Below are positions 10,752 to 22,244 of a DNA stretch of 64,000 nt, in pieces. The stretch spans positions 124,001 to 188,000 of the forward strand of contig JACEVL010000971.1 in the NCBI GenBank assembly GCA_020284085.1, read 5' to 3'. This DNA comes from Aporrectodea caliginosa (Eukaryota > Annelida > Clitellata > Crassiclitellata > Lumbricidae). Below the pieces are notes generated by a model, which ran no database searches, had not been told where the DNA came from, and saw only the letters and a list, made by a program, of their open reading frames with translations. The position numbers and the translations under genes are program-made. Each line of letters opens with the position of its first letter. Positions within the stretch are counted from its first letter, which is position 1.

Positions 10752-11850
10752 CTGGAAGAAAGAAAACAGACGCTCTTTGTGAGTCATCGTGTGTGACCCC
10801 GAGTTCGGGCTTTGTTACCCAAAGATTGGTGGGTTAGTTGGTGAGGTTGTTAGGTAGGGGTACTTAGTTAGGCAGTTAGTTGAGCTGCCTTTTGTTAAAT
10901 CTAAATTGTTTAGAAGCAATTTTATTAACCGATGCGTATTTAGTTATATTTAGTGGTGTATAATCTGCTACTGTTATAGTTTATTTTAAAATGTATGCAA
11001 TCGTTGTATACAATGTTATGCGCTTGTCAGCTGCAAATAAAGGCTACTTACATACTTAGTTAAGGGTAAACTGCCACGTAGTTAGACAGATATAGCTAAG
11101 CCTACTTTAGTTGAGCAGTAAGTCGGGTATTTCGTTAAGTGACTAACAAGGTAAATAGTTCAGAAGTTAGGTATATTTACTGTAATTATTTTAGTTGGAA
11201 TCAGCTTTGCTTAGAAGCGAACATAGATGAAGCGTTATTCATCTTGATAACAAAGCCACAGATAATAACTTCCTGATTAAATTCGAGGAGTTTAGTGTAT
11301 GTATGTATGTATGCCAGCACGTATGTATGACTATTTATGTAGAGCTTCGAGTTAATTCGCAAGGGCACAATTGATCACGACGAACAGAGTATACCGCTAA
11401 AGGAATCTGATATCAGAATCTGCGACTTATATACGAGTCCACCAATTGCGCATGAATCATTTGCTGATAAAAACCAAATTCTTTGAGGTCAATCACAAAC
11501 TCCGGAATAGGGTCATAATAAAAACCAATTACAGAATAGCGTAGAAATGCGTCCAGTCACGCGGTTGTACATCTATCGAGATAAAGCCAGGCATATAAAC
11601 TGCTTGAATTAGTCTCTTAACTACAGCTAACACCATTGGAACTACGCATGGGTCGACTTGCATAAAGCAGAAACCGCAGCCAAAAAGTTGTATGGCTTTG
11701 GATAGGTTGTGCTTTGCTATTGGATAGCCAATATCGTGTCACTGGGAAATGCTCTTGCTGGTGCTTTAAACATTAAAGGCTGTTTAAAGCCACAACCTAT
11801 CTTTTTCTGCCAATATATTAACCCACTATTTCTTCTATCTCTGTCTCTCA

Positions 11851-11930
<80 letters not shown>

Positions 11931-13407
11931 GTCTGTCTCTGTCTGTCTGTCTCCATCATCCTGTCTTTCTCTGACTGCTGGTGTCTTGGGATCATAATTC
12001 TCTGTTGTGAATTATGAATCTGAATGAAATTTTACTTCAAAGGGATCGCATTGTGGATACTGAATCAAAGCGTTTTATTACAACGGTAGAATATCCTGAA
12101 TATAGGTATTATTCACAAACCGAAACCACGTACGCACATCACAGAACCACTGTAAGTGGGTACTTTACATAGCTCTAAATCAGAGTTTACATTACCTTAG
12201 ATTGATTAGATTAGTTAGAATAGATAAGATTGGACTTACGCGTTCGATAGACGTAATCTCTTGCAACCGGAAGAGCAGTCGATGCTCCTGGCTCCAACCC
12301 TGACCCTTCAGACCACAGATGGCAGCACTCAGACTGGAAGCGGCCACCACGGACGCAGGATGAACGGAAAAACTGAATTCTGAAAAGGATGACAACACAA
12401 CAATTATAATTATTGCCTGACTCCAACCCGTAACCGTAAGTATATCTAACTTGCTACTCTGCCCCCTCTGACCCTCTGGCAACCGGACTCGGACCTTCTC
12501 TGACTCGACACAGCGCTCTTGAATAAGCTGGTGCCCTGCGCTTGTCTTGCTCATTTGAAGTTTGGAGTTAGCGATTAGTCAATCTAAACTCATTATTATT
12601 CGTGACTATTACTCGTTTATTAAGCGCCTCTATCTAATGACCAAACTTCAATCGATGTCGCTGAACAGAGGTGAAGGAAGGACTTGCTCAAGGTCCCTAC
12701 TCAGTAACCGTCTAAGAGGGAAAGGATCGAACTCGTACTCACCGTTTTAAAAGGCGAGCACTCTAACCAATCGGCTACTGTCCCCTGATGCAATAGGATG
12801 AATTTTATTTTAGGAATTATATTCTAAGCCAATGTTTTATTGTAAGATCGAGAATATCGCTACACTATTGCACCAAGAATATGCATGCAAATTTTAGATG
12901 CCTCCAAGTCACAGGGTACTTTTTCTTACCTTCTAAGTACTTCACCTTACCTTCCACTTCCAGGTTATATAGTACCCTACTTTGCCATACTGTCCAGGCC
13001 ATATAGTACCCTTCGTTGCCATACCTTCCGGGTCATATAGTACCCTTCTTTGCCATGCCTTCCAGGTCATATAGTACCCTACCTTTCAGGTCAGAGGGTA
13101 CTTTTATACTATCATACTAATTAGGTGAATTTACGAGGCGCCCAATTACCTGTGGCACACATTGTGACGAAGGTCTGTGAGTGGCGTAGGACGGACTTGT
13201 GGCATTCTGGTTCGATGGGGAGACGGGTGATGATCAGCTGGAGGAAGTCGTGGGCGAGGACGGCGCTCGTGTCCCACCTCAGCAGCTGAAGCACAAGCAT
13301 CTCCCACTCCTATGCAACAACAGACAAAAGGCAGGGGGTCAGAGCCAGGCACCAAAACAAACAACAGTTGTATACATGTATGTATGTATGTACATGTATG
13401 TATTTAC

Positions 13408-13458
<51 letters not shown>

Positions 13459-15272
13459 GTATATACATACACGTATCAGGACAATATTTATAACACATTT
13501 TAAGTAACAAAAGTACTTTCTGTATGGCATCAGTTTGTATTGTACCTGCAACAGTTTTGTATTGTATTGCAACGGTTTGTATTGTATCTGCACAGTTTGT
13601 ATTGTATAGCATCGGCTTGAATTGCATATTTTTGCATTGTATTTGATTGATCATGTGTCTGTTCATGGTGTCTGTATCAATACACTTTGTTATGTAACGT
13701 CTTTCATCTCCCATAAACAGTGCTACATTGTATTCTATTGAAAGCTTCTGCCGTTAAGTTTCTGTGTGTGTATCTGCGTGTTGTCAGTCTATTTGTGTGT
13801 ATATGTCTGTCAGTTTGTCTGTATGTATGTGTGTGTGTGTATGTATATATGTATGTATGTGTGTGTATATGTATATATGTATGTATGTGTGTGTATGTGT
13901 CTGTCCGTCTCTGCTTTAAGTGTACGCGTTGAACCATTCAAGGCCTCCATAGTTCAGAAGCCAATAGAGTCCATGCAGACGGTACTATTTCCCACGACCC
14001 ATTGAACCCCAATGCAGTCTGTCTCTTTGGGGTTTAAATCACCGGAACGCGGCCGCCGTCTCTCTTGGACCTTGAGACCCACAGAGGGTCCGTCCCTCAG
14101 GGGATCGCATTCCACGACTGTACTTCGACATTGAAGAGTTGCCGACCAAGAATCGAGTCAATCGTCTGGACAAAGGTGGCTCCCCAAAGTTCTCATAAAC
14201 GACTCGTCCTCTGTGCACGCCAATGTCGTTGAATGTCCGCACGTGTGTATAGCTATAACCTAAAGACTTCTCTACCGCCTTTATCATGAAGCGAAGACAA
14301 TCGTTCCCATGGCAACCCATCCTTAGCGAAATGGTTGTCAAGAAGATTTCTTGCCGTGTTAATTTTTCTGAGAGCACGAGTCATTGCGTGGACATCGGTG
14401 AGGTCAGTTTGGTGTTTGGACGTTGTATACGGTACAGTTGATACTCTGTTGGCAGCAGAGCAGGCAGGGAGGCGGTCATGTATGCAGACAGAAGATCAGG
14501 TAGTTGGGCGTGTAGGCGGGCAACCGGACGGGCAGGCAGAAGGGCTGAAAGACAGGCAGGCAGGCAGGCAGGCAGGCAGGAGGGCACGAAGGTGGATGGG
14601 CAGGCGGATGGTCGGGTGGGCAGGTAGGCATACTGTAACAGTCATGCAGTTAGACAGCCAGACAGACAAGGCAGGAGGGCAAGCAGACAGACGGGCAGTT
14701 AGATAGGTACGCAGGCAGACAGAAGGGTAGGCAGTTCGACAGATAGACAGTCATACAGATAGACAGACAGAGATGCAGACATAAGGTCAGGCAAGTAAGC
14801 AGGTATGCGGGCAAACTGGTTCGTCTGCTGTACTGTGGCAGAAAGGCGGTGAATAGGGCGCCGAGACAGAGGGTACTGGCCGTGTGGTTGAGGGGGTCAG
14901 GCTTTGTGTATACATGTAGGTGGACACTGGTCAGTGAATGGGGTGTCAGGCCACAGAGGTGAAAGGTCAGACGAAATAACATATTTCAACCCCATTCAAC
15001 TTCAAGCAGAATGGTAAAGACAGTTTGATGATCACAAGGTATACAGTGTCAACCATAACCAGCAGTGCTACCTTTGTACAGAATTGTACTAAATCGTACC
15101 ATGTTGTATTGTTTGCATTGTATTGTACCCCATCCGTACAATATGGTTTGCAGTTTCTTTTGTACTGTTTATGGTGTGTATTATTATTTTTTATGAGGGT
15201 CATGTTATCCCTCAGGGTTTCAAAAAATAATATTATTACTATTACTATTATTACTATTATTACTATTATTAC

Positions 15273-15338
<66 letters not shown>

Positions 15339-16814
15339 CAGACATTGTCTGATCCACCAGGCAATTTCTGCTTATCTGGCCACACTGATATTGCAATAAA
15401 TATCCTTACGGGCATAATATGAATGAACGAATGAATGAATGAATGAATGAATGAATGAATGAATGAATAAATGAATGAATGAACGAATGAAAAATGAATA
15501 TAGCCTACATCTCCAGATCCATTTCATCATCTCCTTGCCCCACCTTGAAAGCATCAAGGCGACATCCACCGGTCTAACAACACCCCCTAACTCCCTCCCA
15601 AGATCCACCCTTCATCCCCTCTACGGAAAGGTCAGGGTGCCTACCAGGAGGTCGGTGAGGGTGATGGAGAAGTCCGTGTAGATGACCAGCTTCTCTGCTT
15701 CGATGGGGGTCGCTTCTTTGACCTTGGACGCTATGAACATGCAGACGGCGGCAACCAACTGGAGCTGGGTCCTCTTGATCTGGGTGGTCGATAGGACCCG
15801 GTCGAGGAAGTTGATGGCCAGCGGAAAGACTTCCTCCTCACGACCCTGCTCCTCGCACACCTGAAATGCAACCGAGAATTTATGAGGCGCATTTTTAGTA
15901 ACAGAACACAAGGTTGCAACACGGTCTCTCTCTCTCTCTCTCTGTGTCTCTCAATCTGTCTGTCTGTTTGTCTGTCTGTCTCGCTCTCTTTCTCGCAATA
16001 TGTCTCTCTTTGTAAGTCTTCTCTGTCTCTCTCTGTCTCTCTGTATATGTCCCTGTCACGCTGTCTCAGTGTCTGTCTCTCTGTCTGTCTCTGTCTCAGT
16101 TTTCTCTTTGATTCCCAAATACACATATTATTGTATAGTATTGCATTTTTGCATATTGGCAATAAGACCGCGCCTGTACCATCTCAGCATGTACTATTGT
16201 GTCCAGAAATCCCATATGCGCGACATGTCTAGTAACATCGACAATATCTCAGAAACTGGACACTCACGTCCAACTACGAAGACACTGAAAAGGCGCTAGA
16301 AAATGTGGTATTGGTAAGGAGTATAGTCATATAGACGAGCCATGCAGCGATCGGGGTTCGAATTCCAATGAAGCGTTTACCATTATACAGTTCAAATCCA
16401 CGACTTGATAGTCGTTGGAAAAACGTTTTCCATTGGTAGGCATGGACTGCGCTTCAGCCAACAGCGGGCGCTATGGAAGCCTAACTACAGATTTATATAG
16501 CGCCGCCACGGCGTAAACCATAGCGATCTACTGCATCTACTACATCGAAATGAACTGCACACACGCATATCAGATCTCTCTACGGCGATTATTATTCAAT
16601 GTTGGGTCTGTACCTCGAGCATCCACTTTGCCACGATCTTCCTCATGTACGGCTGGATGTCCTCCTGGAACCGGAAGTAGGATGTCGACAGCGTGTAGGT
16701 GTCCTCGGTGGCCAGAAGGTTCTCAAGGACTCGGTCGTCCTCGGCTAGGACTGGATCCCGGAAGGACTGACGCAGCCTCCAGTCGCCCTCTTCGCAAACG
16801 AGGAACTGCTCCAT
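10563..16814 (-). CDS. CCND: Cyclin D (G1/S-specific cyclin), five exons
   Basis: D-type cyclins bind and activate CDK4/6 in the nucleus, which then phosphorylates retinoblastoma protein and releases E2F to start S phase. Exons are 16614-16814, 15645-15860, 13150-13309, 12240-12379 and 10563-10751. All junctions are GT-AG, the phases join cleanly, and the total is 906 bases, or 301 residues plus stop; family members are about 290-300. Residues 5-9 read LVCEE, the LxCxE Rb-binding motif. The cyclin box opens with [12 protein letters not shown] near 57-68 and continues through [13 protein letters not shown] and KVKEATPI. Near the C-terminus STPTDIRDI keeps the Thr-Pro phosphodegron (Thr about 290, equivalent to human cyclin D1 Thr286). 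Exons 2 and 3 are 216 and 160 bp, as I recall for vertebrate CCND genes. The start codon has A at -3 and G at +4. It appears single and intact. Confidence 0.97.
10752..12239 (-). other. CCND: CCND intron 4
   Basis: 1,488 bp with good splice ends. It contains a CT array at 11,842-11,951 and otherwise AT-rich sequence. Confidence 0.9.
11842..11951. repeat. (CT)n then (TGTC)n microsatellite
   Basis: About 40 CT units flow into TGTC tetranucleotides, consistent with one array spawning the other. Confidence 0.95.
12240..12379 (-). CDS. CCND: CCND exon 4
   Basis: Encodes the second cyclin fold: [20 protein letters not shown] matches the conserved P-S-x-V-A-A helix of D cyclins. It begins in phase 1 and ends in phase 0. 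At 140 bp it is about three codons shorter than the vertebrate exon as I recall it. Donor GTAAGT. Confidence 0.95.
12585..12785 (-). mobile_element. SINE-A-like element in CCND intron 3
   Basis: On the minus strand a tRNA-like head (GATTGGTTAGAGTGCTCGCC, then GAGTTCGATCC) is followed by TAGGGACCTTGAGCAAGTCC, the SINE-A central block, and ends at AGAGGCGCTTAATAAACGA, a variant of the common tail. Confidence 0.7.
12950..13100. repeat. About 37-bp minisatellite in CCND intron 3
   Basis: Roughly four units of CCTTCCAGGTCATATAGTAC followed by CCTTCTTTGCCAT, with point changes. It abuts exon 3, starting 50 bp after the donor. Confidence 0.85.
13150..13309 (-). CDS. CCND: CCND exon 3
   Basis: Encodes residues 140-192 plus one base: [22 protein letters not shown] and [11 protein letters not shown]. 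These match the end of the first cyclin fold and the start of the second. It is 160 bp and ends in phase 1; donor GTAATT. Confidence 0.97.
13414..13455. repeat. (AT)n microsatellite
   Basis: An AT array inside CCND intron 2. Confidence 0.95.
13800..13905. repeat. TGTA/TG repeat tract
   Basis: Mixed TATG, TGTG and TATA units in CCND intron 2. Confidence 0.8.
14455..14800. repeat. GGCA/GACA-rich tract
   Basis: GGCA and AGAC tetranucleotides with many changes in CCND intron 2: an old array. Confidence 0.75.
15229..15338. repeat. (ATT)n microsatellite
   Basis: An ACT/ATT block leading into an uninterrupted ATT array. Confidence 0.95.
15420..15486. repeat. (GAAT)n array, possible LINE tail
   Basis: GAAT repeats after GCAATAAATATCC. 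It could be the simple-repeat end of an old LINE, but the GCGCTATATAAAT block is absent. Confidence 0.7.
15645..15860 (-). CDS. CCND: CCND exon 2
   Basis: Encodes residues 68-139, from VCEEQ to TDLL: the core of the cyclin box that contacts the CDK, including [14 protein letters not shown]. It is 216 bp with phase 0 on both sides; acceptor TTTCAG, donor GTAGGC. Confidence 0.97.
15861..16613 (-). other. CCND: CCND intron 1
   Basis: 753 bp bounded by GTACAG and TTTCAG. It holds a TCTC/TGTC tract at 15,928-16,090 and nothing else I recognise. Confidence 0.9.
15928..16090. repeat. TCTC/TGTC tract in CCND intron 1
   Basis: Pyrimidine-rich mixed di- and tetranucleotide array. Confidence 0.85.
16614..16814 (-). 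CDS. CCND: CCND exon 1
   Basis: Encodes residues 1-67: the LxCxE motif, the acidic DDRVLENLL segment before the cyclin box, and the first box helix up to KWMLE. The donor after GAG is GTACAG; phase 0. Confidence 0.95.
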
Positions 16815-17340
16815 GCTGACTGACCACTCCTTGCAAGTATACCCTCACGTCCAGAGCTCGTCCCTCAGCAGAGGTCCTTCTGATTCCCGTAGAACAAGAT
16901 CCTTGGCCCAAAGATCCTTCGGACTGTTGAAGATATCCCTTCGGAAGAACCACAGAAGGGTCTCAGAGAAGTCGATAATAACAACGTCCGAGATACTCAG
17001 TATTTGAAATCTCTCAAATTCTCCGCTCCAGATACACTTCTCTCAGTTCTCCTCTCGGTGGGTTAAGAACACAGCGTTCTGGTCCGGTTAGAACACTGGA
17101 TCTGGACTCAGCGTCGTTCTTAAGCCGTCGGAACACTACTTAACCGTTCCGGTCTCGTCTGCACTACGGACTTAGAAGCACTGTCTTTCTTAAGCCGTCG
17201 GAACACTTGATATGGCAAATGGACAAAGGCCTCAGTCCCACAGTATTCTCAACAAAGACTCACAAAGACCAATGCTCTCAAGGCCTCCAGCGAATACAGA
17301 CAGCGCTGACACACTAAACGACAGCGCTTTAGCTCCGCCA
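16815..17340 (-). promoter_or_regulatory. CCND: Putative CCND 5' UTR
   Basis: If the TATA box at 17,342 is used, transcription starts near 17,315 and this stretch is a 5' UTR of about 500 bases. It includes a 21-bp direct repeat (17,117-17,137 and 17,187-17,207) around TTCTTAAGCCGTCGGAACAC. An upstream intron cannot be excluded. Confidence 0.4.
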
Positions 17341-17341
17341 G

Positions 17342-17447
17342 CATATATACACTGCCAGACTCGGGCTATTGGGGCCCAAGCAGAGTGGGGTAAGAGGCCA
17401 AGCCGGGCTATTCATTCAAGCACCTGGCCCCAGCGCGTACTCCATTG
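17342..17447 (-). promoter_or_regulatory. CCND: Putative CCND core promoter
   Basis: On the minus strand there is a TATATAT at about 17,343-17,349, a CCAAT at 17,368-17,372 and a second CCAAT (GGCCAATGG) at 17,442-17,450. The order CCAAT, CCAAT, TATA points towards the cyclin D start codon. This is motif-based only. Confidence 0.4.
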
Positions 17448-17519
17448 GCCCAGAGGGTTGATTGACAGCAACCCTTTCGGAGAGCACAATGAAACAGTCG
17501 GGCTCTTCATCTGATAGGG

Positions 17520-17900
17520 TCTTAGGCCTACATACGCACACGGACATCCGAGGATACACAGGCGAACTCAGTGAGACAAGCACACGGGCGGACACGCAGG
17601 CACCCAAAAAATGGGCGCAATAACCACACAGAGAAAGTAAATATACTGACACAAAGGCAGACGTACGGATACAGACACAGCGATACAAGACAAACAAACA
17701 GAGATACAGACACGGAGGGAGACGGACATATAACCAGCCACACATGAACGCAAACACAGCGATAGGCAGACACACACGGAAAAAGTATATACGCATACAT
17801 CTATATCATAGGATTATAATTGTGAATGAACTTCTGAATCAATATGTGAGTAGGGCCTACATAGTAACATACACACATTAACCGAAATATTATGCATACT
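17520..17900. other. ACAC/GACA-rich sequence, no gene
   Basis: Degenerate purine/CA-rich repeats. Cys/Val-rich open frames here are low-complexity artefacts. Confidence 0.5.
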
Positions 17901-17904
17901 CATT

Positions 17905-18127
17905 CAAGCACATACATACATGCATGCATACATACATACATACATACATATGTACGCACATACATACATGTCATACACACATATACATGCATGCATACAT
18001 ACACACATAACTACACTTACATATATATTATATTTGCATATATACATACATGAATACATACATATATTTATACAAAAATACAAGCATATAAATCATAAAG
18101 ACATACATACATACATACATACATACA

Positions 18128-18161
<34 letters not shown>

Positions 18162-18232
18162 CATACATACATACATACATACATACATACATACATACAT
18201 ACATACATACATACATACATACATACATACAC
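17905..18232. repeat. (CATA)n microsatellite
   Basis: ACAT/ATAC tetranucleotides, interrupted in the left part and almost perfect at 18,100-18,232. Confidence 0.95.
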
Positions 18233-18439
18233 TTCCGTACAAACATAGATAATATTATACTGACACAGATAAAATTATCCCTAGTGCACGTTCTCACATG
18301 TAAGTGGATATATTTATGTGTATGTATGAATACATGCATATGTATATGCGTATATATATATAATAATACTATATATATATATACTTGAATGGTGGGACAG
18401 AGCCTTTATTATGGGAAAGACAAGAGGGGAAGTGTCTGG

Positions 18440-18475
18440 CAGGCAGGGACAGGGAGGCAGACAGGGAGAGACAGG

Positions 18476-18511
<36 letters not shown>

Positions 18512-18612
18512 AACACACACACAGACACACACAGACAGACAGACAGAGACAGAGACAGACAGAGACATAGACAGAGACAGACAGAGACAGGCAGAGAAAG
18601 AGAGAGAGGGAG
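18440..18612. repeat. GACA/GAGA tract
   Basis: Purine-rich GACAGA units; open frames here are artefacts. Confidence 0.9.
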
Positions 18613-18734
18613 GCGACCGGACGGAGACTTTAAGGGCGCATGGGAGTGAATGAGGGCAGGGCTGCGTTCATCGCTGGTGGGATGGAGGGGTAAGAGGTCG
18701 GGCGAGGGCGGGGGTGGGTAGGGCGGATGGGTCT

Positions 18735-18960
18735 TAGTCAGCCACAGAACCACGGAAGAGAACAAGGCCGCCATTGAGGGCTCCGGTTGCAGACGCCCGC
18801 CCCAGTTGTGACGTCATTTCCGCCCCACGTGACCACCGTCTGGTTCCATGATCATGACGTGTAACGACTGCGCTGGTTCCCTGCTTCATCAGACACGACG
18901 TGTCTCGTCTGCTGGCTGGTCTGTACTCTGCACCGAGCGAGTTCAGTGTAAGGCGATGCC
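18735..18960. promoter_or_regulatory. CpG-rich patch with CRE and E-box
   Basis: Unlike its AT-rich and simple-repeat surroundings, this patch is CpG-rich. It holds a perfect CRE palindrome TGACGTCA at 18,809-18,816, an E-box CACGTG at 18,826-18,831, a second ATGACGTG near 18,853 and a YY1-like GGCCGCCAT near 18,767. It lies about 1.4 kb upstream of the putative cyclin D TATA box and could be an enhancer or upstream promoter. Confidence 0.35.
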
Positions 18961-19890
18961 GACCTGTTATGTAATCCGGGGTAAACCGGATCATGCAATG
19001 CGATCTAAATGGAATTGATGTGATCACAAATCGCATCCTATATAATCATAAAACACTGCGCTCTTCAATAGTCTACTTACAACACTACAGTAATAGTACT
19101 GTAGTAGTCTGGTGTAGTGTAGTATAATAATTATAGTGTATCCGTGCAGCATAGTAGTATGGTATGATGTAGTTTAGTTTTGTACATATGTTACACCCTG
19201 GACGTATTCGAAGGCGCGTCTTGACGTCTGAACTCTGAACAGCTTGTGTTGAACTTCAAAGGCATCTAAATGCTTCAAGACTTCGGAAAGCAACAAAAGC
19301 CCGAAGGACTCACAGCCCGTGCTTTGATATTCTGCAGAATCTTAGGTGCAAAATTGCTGAAAATTGAGCGAAATTGTTCTAATTGAACCTAGTGATTAAT
19401 TAATTATCTGTGGTCTGATTAAAGCAAGACTTTCAAGTCGGTGTGGACAATTAACATAATTATGGATAAACGTCAGTGAAACGACATGTGGAAATTTAGA
19501 TGGCTCTTGTTAAAAGTTAATATAATTGTAATTGCATTTGTTATTGTCTCTTATATAGTTGTAATTGTAACTGTAATTGTAACTGTACCTGTAGCTGTAA
19601 CCGTAATTGTTTGTACGACAATTTCTATAGCATTGTCGGTAGAGAGCTATACTCAAATAAGGTGCTTAACAATGCTGAGAGTTACATACTGTATAGCATA
19701 ATAGATTTTCAACTCTTTCTAGAAACGTGAAGACTTTAATAAAACATTACAATAATTAATTAAAACTCCTCTATAGCGCCTTTCAATAGCTCCGCTAACA
19801 CGGCTACCTGACATATACACATGTATGTAAGAAATGCGACATGCATGGGGTGAATTACGTGCAAGATTTGTGAAGAATGGAAGAACAGTC
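18961..19890. other. No recognised gene
   Basis: AT-rich sequence with a short GTAATT-rich tract at about 19,560-19,612. I see nothing else to annotate. Confidence 0.4.
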
Positions 19891-19892
19891 CT

Positions 19893-20240
19893 TTGAGATA
19901 ATCGTAGATTCCAACTGTCTAAAGCGCTATTCTATAGCGAGGCGCAGGGCATCAGCTTATTCACGAGCCATCCCGAGACCCAACCATCCGTATACAGCGT
20001 TAGCAACTTGATTTTCTTAGCCTCGGCATATAGGAGGACGGGAAGCCAATTCTCTCGCTCTTCGCCTGATCTATTCACCGACAGTGTACGGTCAGTGTTC
20101 TCATGCCATATATATAACTCCCCGGCCTGTAGAGTGCGCAAGTGTCAAACTAATCTCATCTTTCTGCCCTGGAGGTGATTTGAACCGCCGACCTCTGGGT
20201 GTCAGTCCAGCACGCTAAGCACTAGACTATCAGGAACTAC
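19893..20240 (-). mobile_element. tRNA-derived SINE-B copy
   Basis: On the minus strand: head GATAGTCTAGTGCTTAGCGT, B box GGTTCAAATCA, then the SINE-B body (ACTGACCGTACACTGTCGGT, GCCGAGGCTAAGAAAATC) and a tail near 19,893 ending GCGCTTTAGA and ATCTACGATTATC. The body matches 38,065, 47,325 and 50,466. Confidence 0.8.
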
Positions 20241-20464
20241 AGTGTGAGAACCATTGCAAATCACCGGGAAGGATCAACAGCCCACTCTTCTTAGCTTCCT
20301 CTAGAAGTCTGCAATAGGATCCGCTGAGACAATATAGGCCTACTATCATCCAAAGATTCCAGGCCATTCAACAAGTCTACAACTCCTGCATTGGAGAATT
20401 TCTGCCATAATATTCCTTTCCATTGGTTTGCTCCTGTTTATCATTTTAACGACTAGGTGCATTG

Positions 20465-20640
20465 GTTTCCCAGACACTTTTAGAACTCGGCCTGACCTCC
20501 CGGATTCTGGTCTGGCACCGGAACGGACAAAACAACCGGGCTACGACGGACTTGAGCTGCATGGTCTCTTTTGTGGAGCGGAGATATTTCGAAGATCCCC
20601 ATTTACATTACATTACATTTACACTTACATTACGCTCATC
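20465..20640 (+). repeat. TTACATT-tailed dispersed repeat, copy 2
   Basis: GGATTCTGGTCTGGCACCGG, GGACAAAACAACCGG, ATGGTCTCTTTTGTGG and CGAAGATCCCCATTTACATT match the copies at 5,265 and 60,235 in the same order. Confidence 0.7.
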
Positions 20641-20649
20641 GCTTGATAT

Positions 20650-20740
20650 TGTGTCGTAACAACGATGATTAGCGTCGCCCTCCTCATTACTCCAGGCTTA
20701 GGACTGGTACTACCAGAGTACTGGCAGCGGCGGAGTAAAC
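20650..20740 (+). repeat. TTTAACGACA-family copy
   Basis: GATGATTAGCGTCGCCCTCC, TCCAGGCTTAGGACTGGTAC, TACCAGAGTAC and GGCGGAGTAAA match the family. It directly follows the TTACATT-tailed repeat. Confidence 0.75.
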
Positions 20741-21159
20741 GTGCCTTTCGGTCCCTTGAAAAATGTATACCATACCTATGTCGTCAGGTCGCTGTTTGGT
20801 GAGGGGCAAATTCAAAGAACCTCTACCATTGTACTGCCTACTTTCCAGATATAATCTTGTAAGCTTCAGTTAGGTACCCTTTCCTCCTTCCTTTCAATGT
20901 TGTTTGAATGTAAAGTGGAACATAATGCCACGTAGAGAAACATTGTGCAAACATATCTCTCGGAGATCCTTTTGGATTTAGAAGAGGTATGTCTTCGTTC
21001 TCAGTTGTGATTCACGTTCCCATCCGAACTCTTTTATCCGCCAATGAATCAAGGCGGAAGAAATTGGTTTTTAATGGCCACCACCTCCGCCTTCGATTCT
21101 TTTGCAACATGATCCACTTAGTCATTGATCCACTTACACCGTTCCACTAACTGGCTGAG
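20741..21159. other. No recognised feature
   Basis: Mixed sequence without a supported frame. Confidence 0.4.
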
Positions 21160-21545
21160 AGAGGGAGGGAGTGAGTGAGTGAGAGAGTAAGTGATTGATT
21201 GGCTGGCTGACTGACTGACTGACTGACTGACTGACTGACCGAGCGACCGACCGTCTGGCTGGCTGGCTGACTGACTGAATGACTGACTGACTGACTGACC
21301 GAGCGACCGACCGGCTGGCTGACTGACTGAATGACTGACTGACTAACTGTCTGGTTGACTGAATGACTGAATGACTGAATGACTGAATGACTGGCTGACT
21401 GGCGGATTGATTGACCGACCGACCGACCGACCGATTGGCTGGCTGGCTGGCTGACTGCCTGGTTGACTGCCTGCCTGGTTGACTGACTGACTGACTGAAT
21501 GACTGACTGACTGACTGACTGACTGACTGACTGACTGACTCGCCA
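21160..21545. repeat. (GACT)n array with GGCT and CCGA blocks
   Basis: GACT tetranucleotides alternate with GGCT, CCGA, GATT and GAGT blocks, so variants have spread locally within the array. Ser/Gln/Val-rich open frames are artefacts. Confidence 0.95.
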
Positions 21546-21559
21546 TTCACGCATGCACC

Positions 21560-22235
21560 CACTGACTCAACTCCCTCTCCAGTCGAGTCCAGTGACCCCC
21601 TCTCCCGAGTAGACCGAAACTAGACCAAAACAGACCATAAACCCATAAATAGTACGAAATGTGTCAGAGACTCGACCAAGGTAGCACGGAAGCCACTAAT
21701 TTGAGACTGAGAGAATTCGCCACGGCCTCTGCAGATTCTTAATAAACGTGAATAGCGGGTTCGAAGTTCAAAGGTCGTGAACTCCGACCTATATATCTCG
21801 TAGCGTCCCAGTTTTCTCACCAAAACGATCGCTGACCAATGGAATCCGTCTTCCATTGAGCTGAGAACCTAATCGTTTCGTAATCGTAGAGACGGAGGAC
21901 TCCTATCCAAGGAGGAATAATTGCCCAAAGGCGTTGGTCGGTTCTACCCGAATCATCATCATCCAAGTTCTGCAATTTGTTGACAAAGCACTGCTTTCTT
22001 TGGAATCGTTTGATAACACAAGACTCGTCTTATATAGCCATCCATTCTTCCCATCCCTATCTAGTTCTAATACGTCCGCAATACCCCAGAATTCATGTCC
22101 AGTCAAAGCAAACATTAATGCGATCAGACAACAGCAACTGTTCTTTATTAACGCGAGACAAAATCCCATCTTTTGTTAAGATATAACACAAAGAAACTTA
22201 GAAACCAAACAATAAAGAGAGCGTGCGGATCGCGG
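21560..22235. other. No recognised gene
   Basis: Short frames without homology. Confidence 0.4.
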
Positions 22236-22244
22236 ATCGCTTCC

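Larger units (their letters stand above)
13310..15644 (-). other. CCND: CCND intron 2
   Basis: 2,335 bp, the largest intron. It contains AT, TGTA, GGCA, GACA, ATT and GAAT microsatellites. A possible open frame at 14,039-14,377 has no recognisable homology and I do not call it a gene. Confidence 0.85.

Noticed and set aside
14039..14377. 112-codon minus-strand frame in CCND intron 2
   Set aside because: Not low-complexity, but no recognisable family, no splice signals fitting CCND, and cyclin D is complete without it.
17905..18232. CRISPR-like or satellite array
   Set aside because: It is a simple CATA microsatellite without spacers, and the genome is eukaryotic.
18409..18774. Minus-strand frame opening MAALFSSVV at a GGCGGCCAT/YY1-like site
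   Set aside because: It runs straight into a purine repeat and has no supported downstream exon; kept only as part of the regulatory-patch observation.
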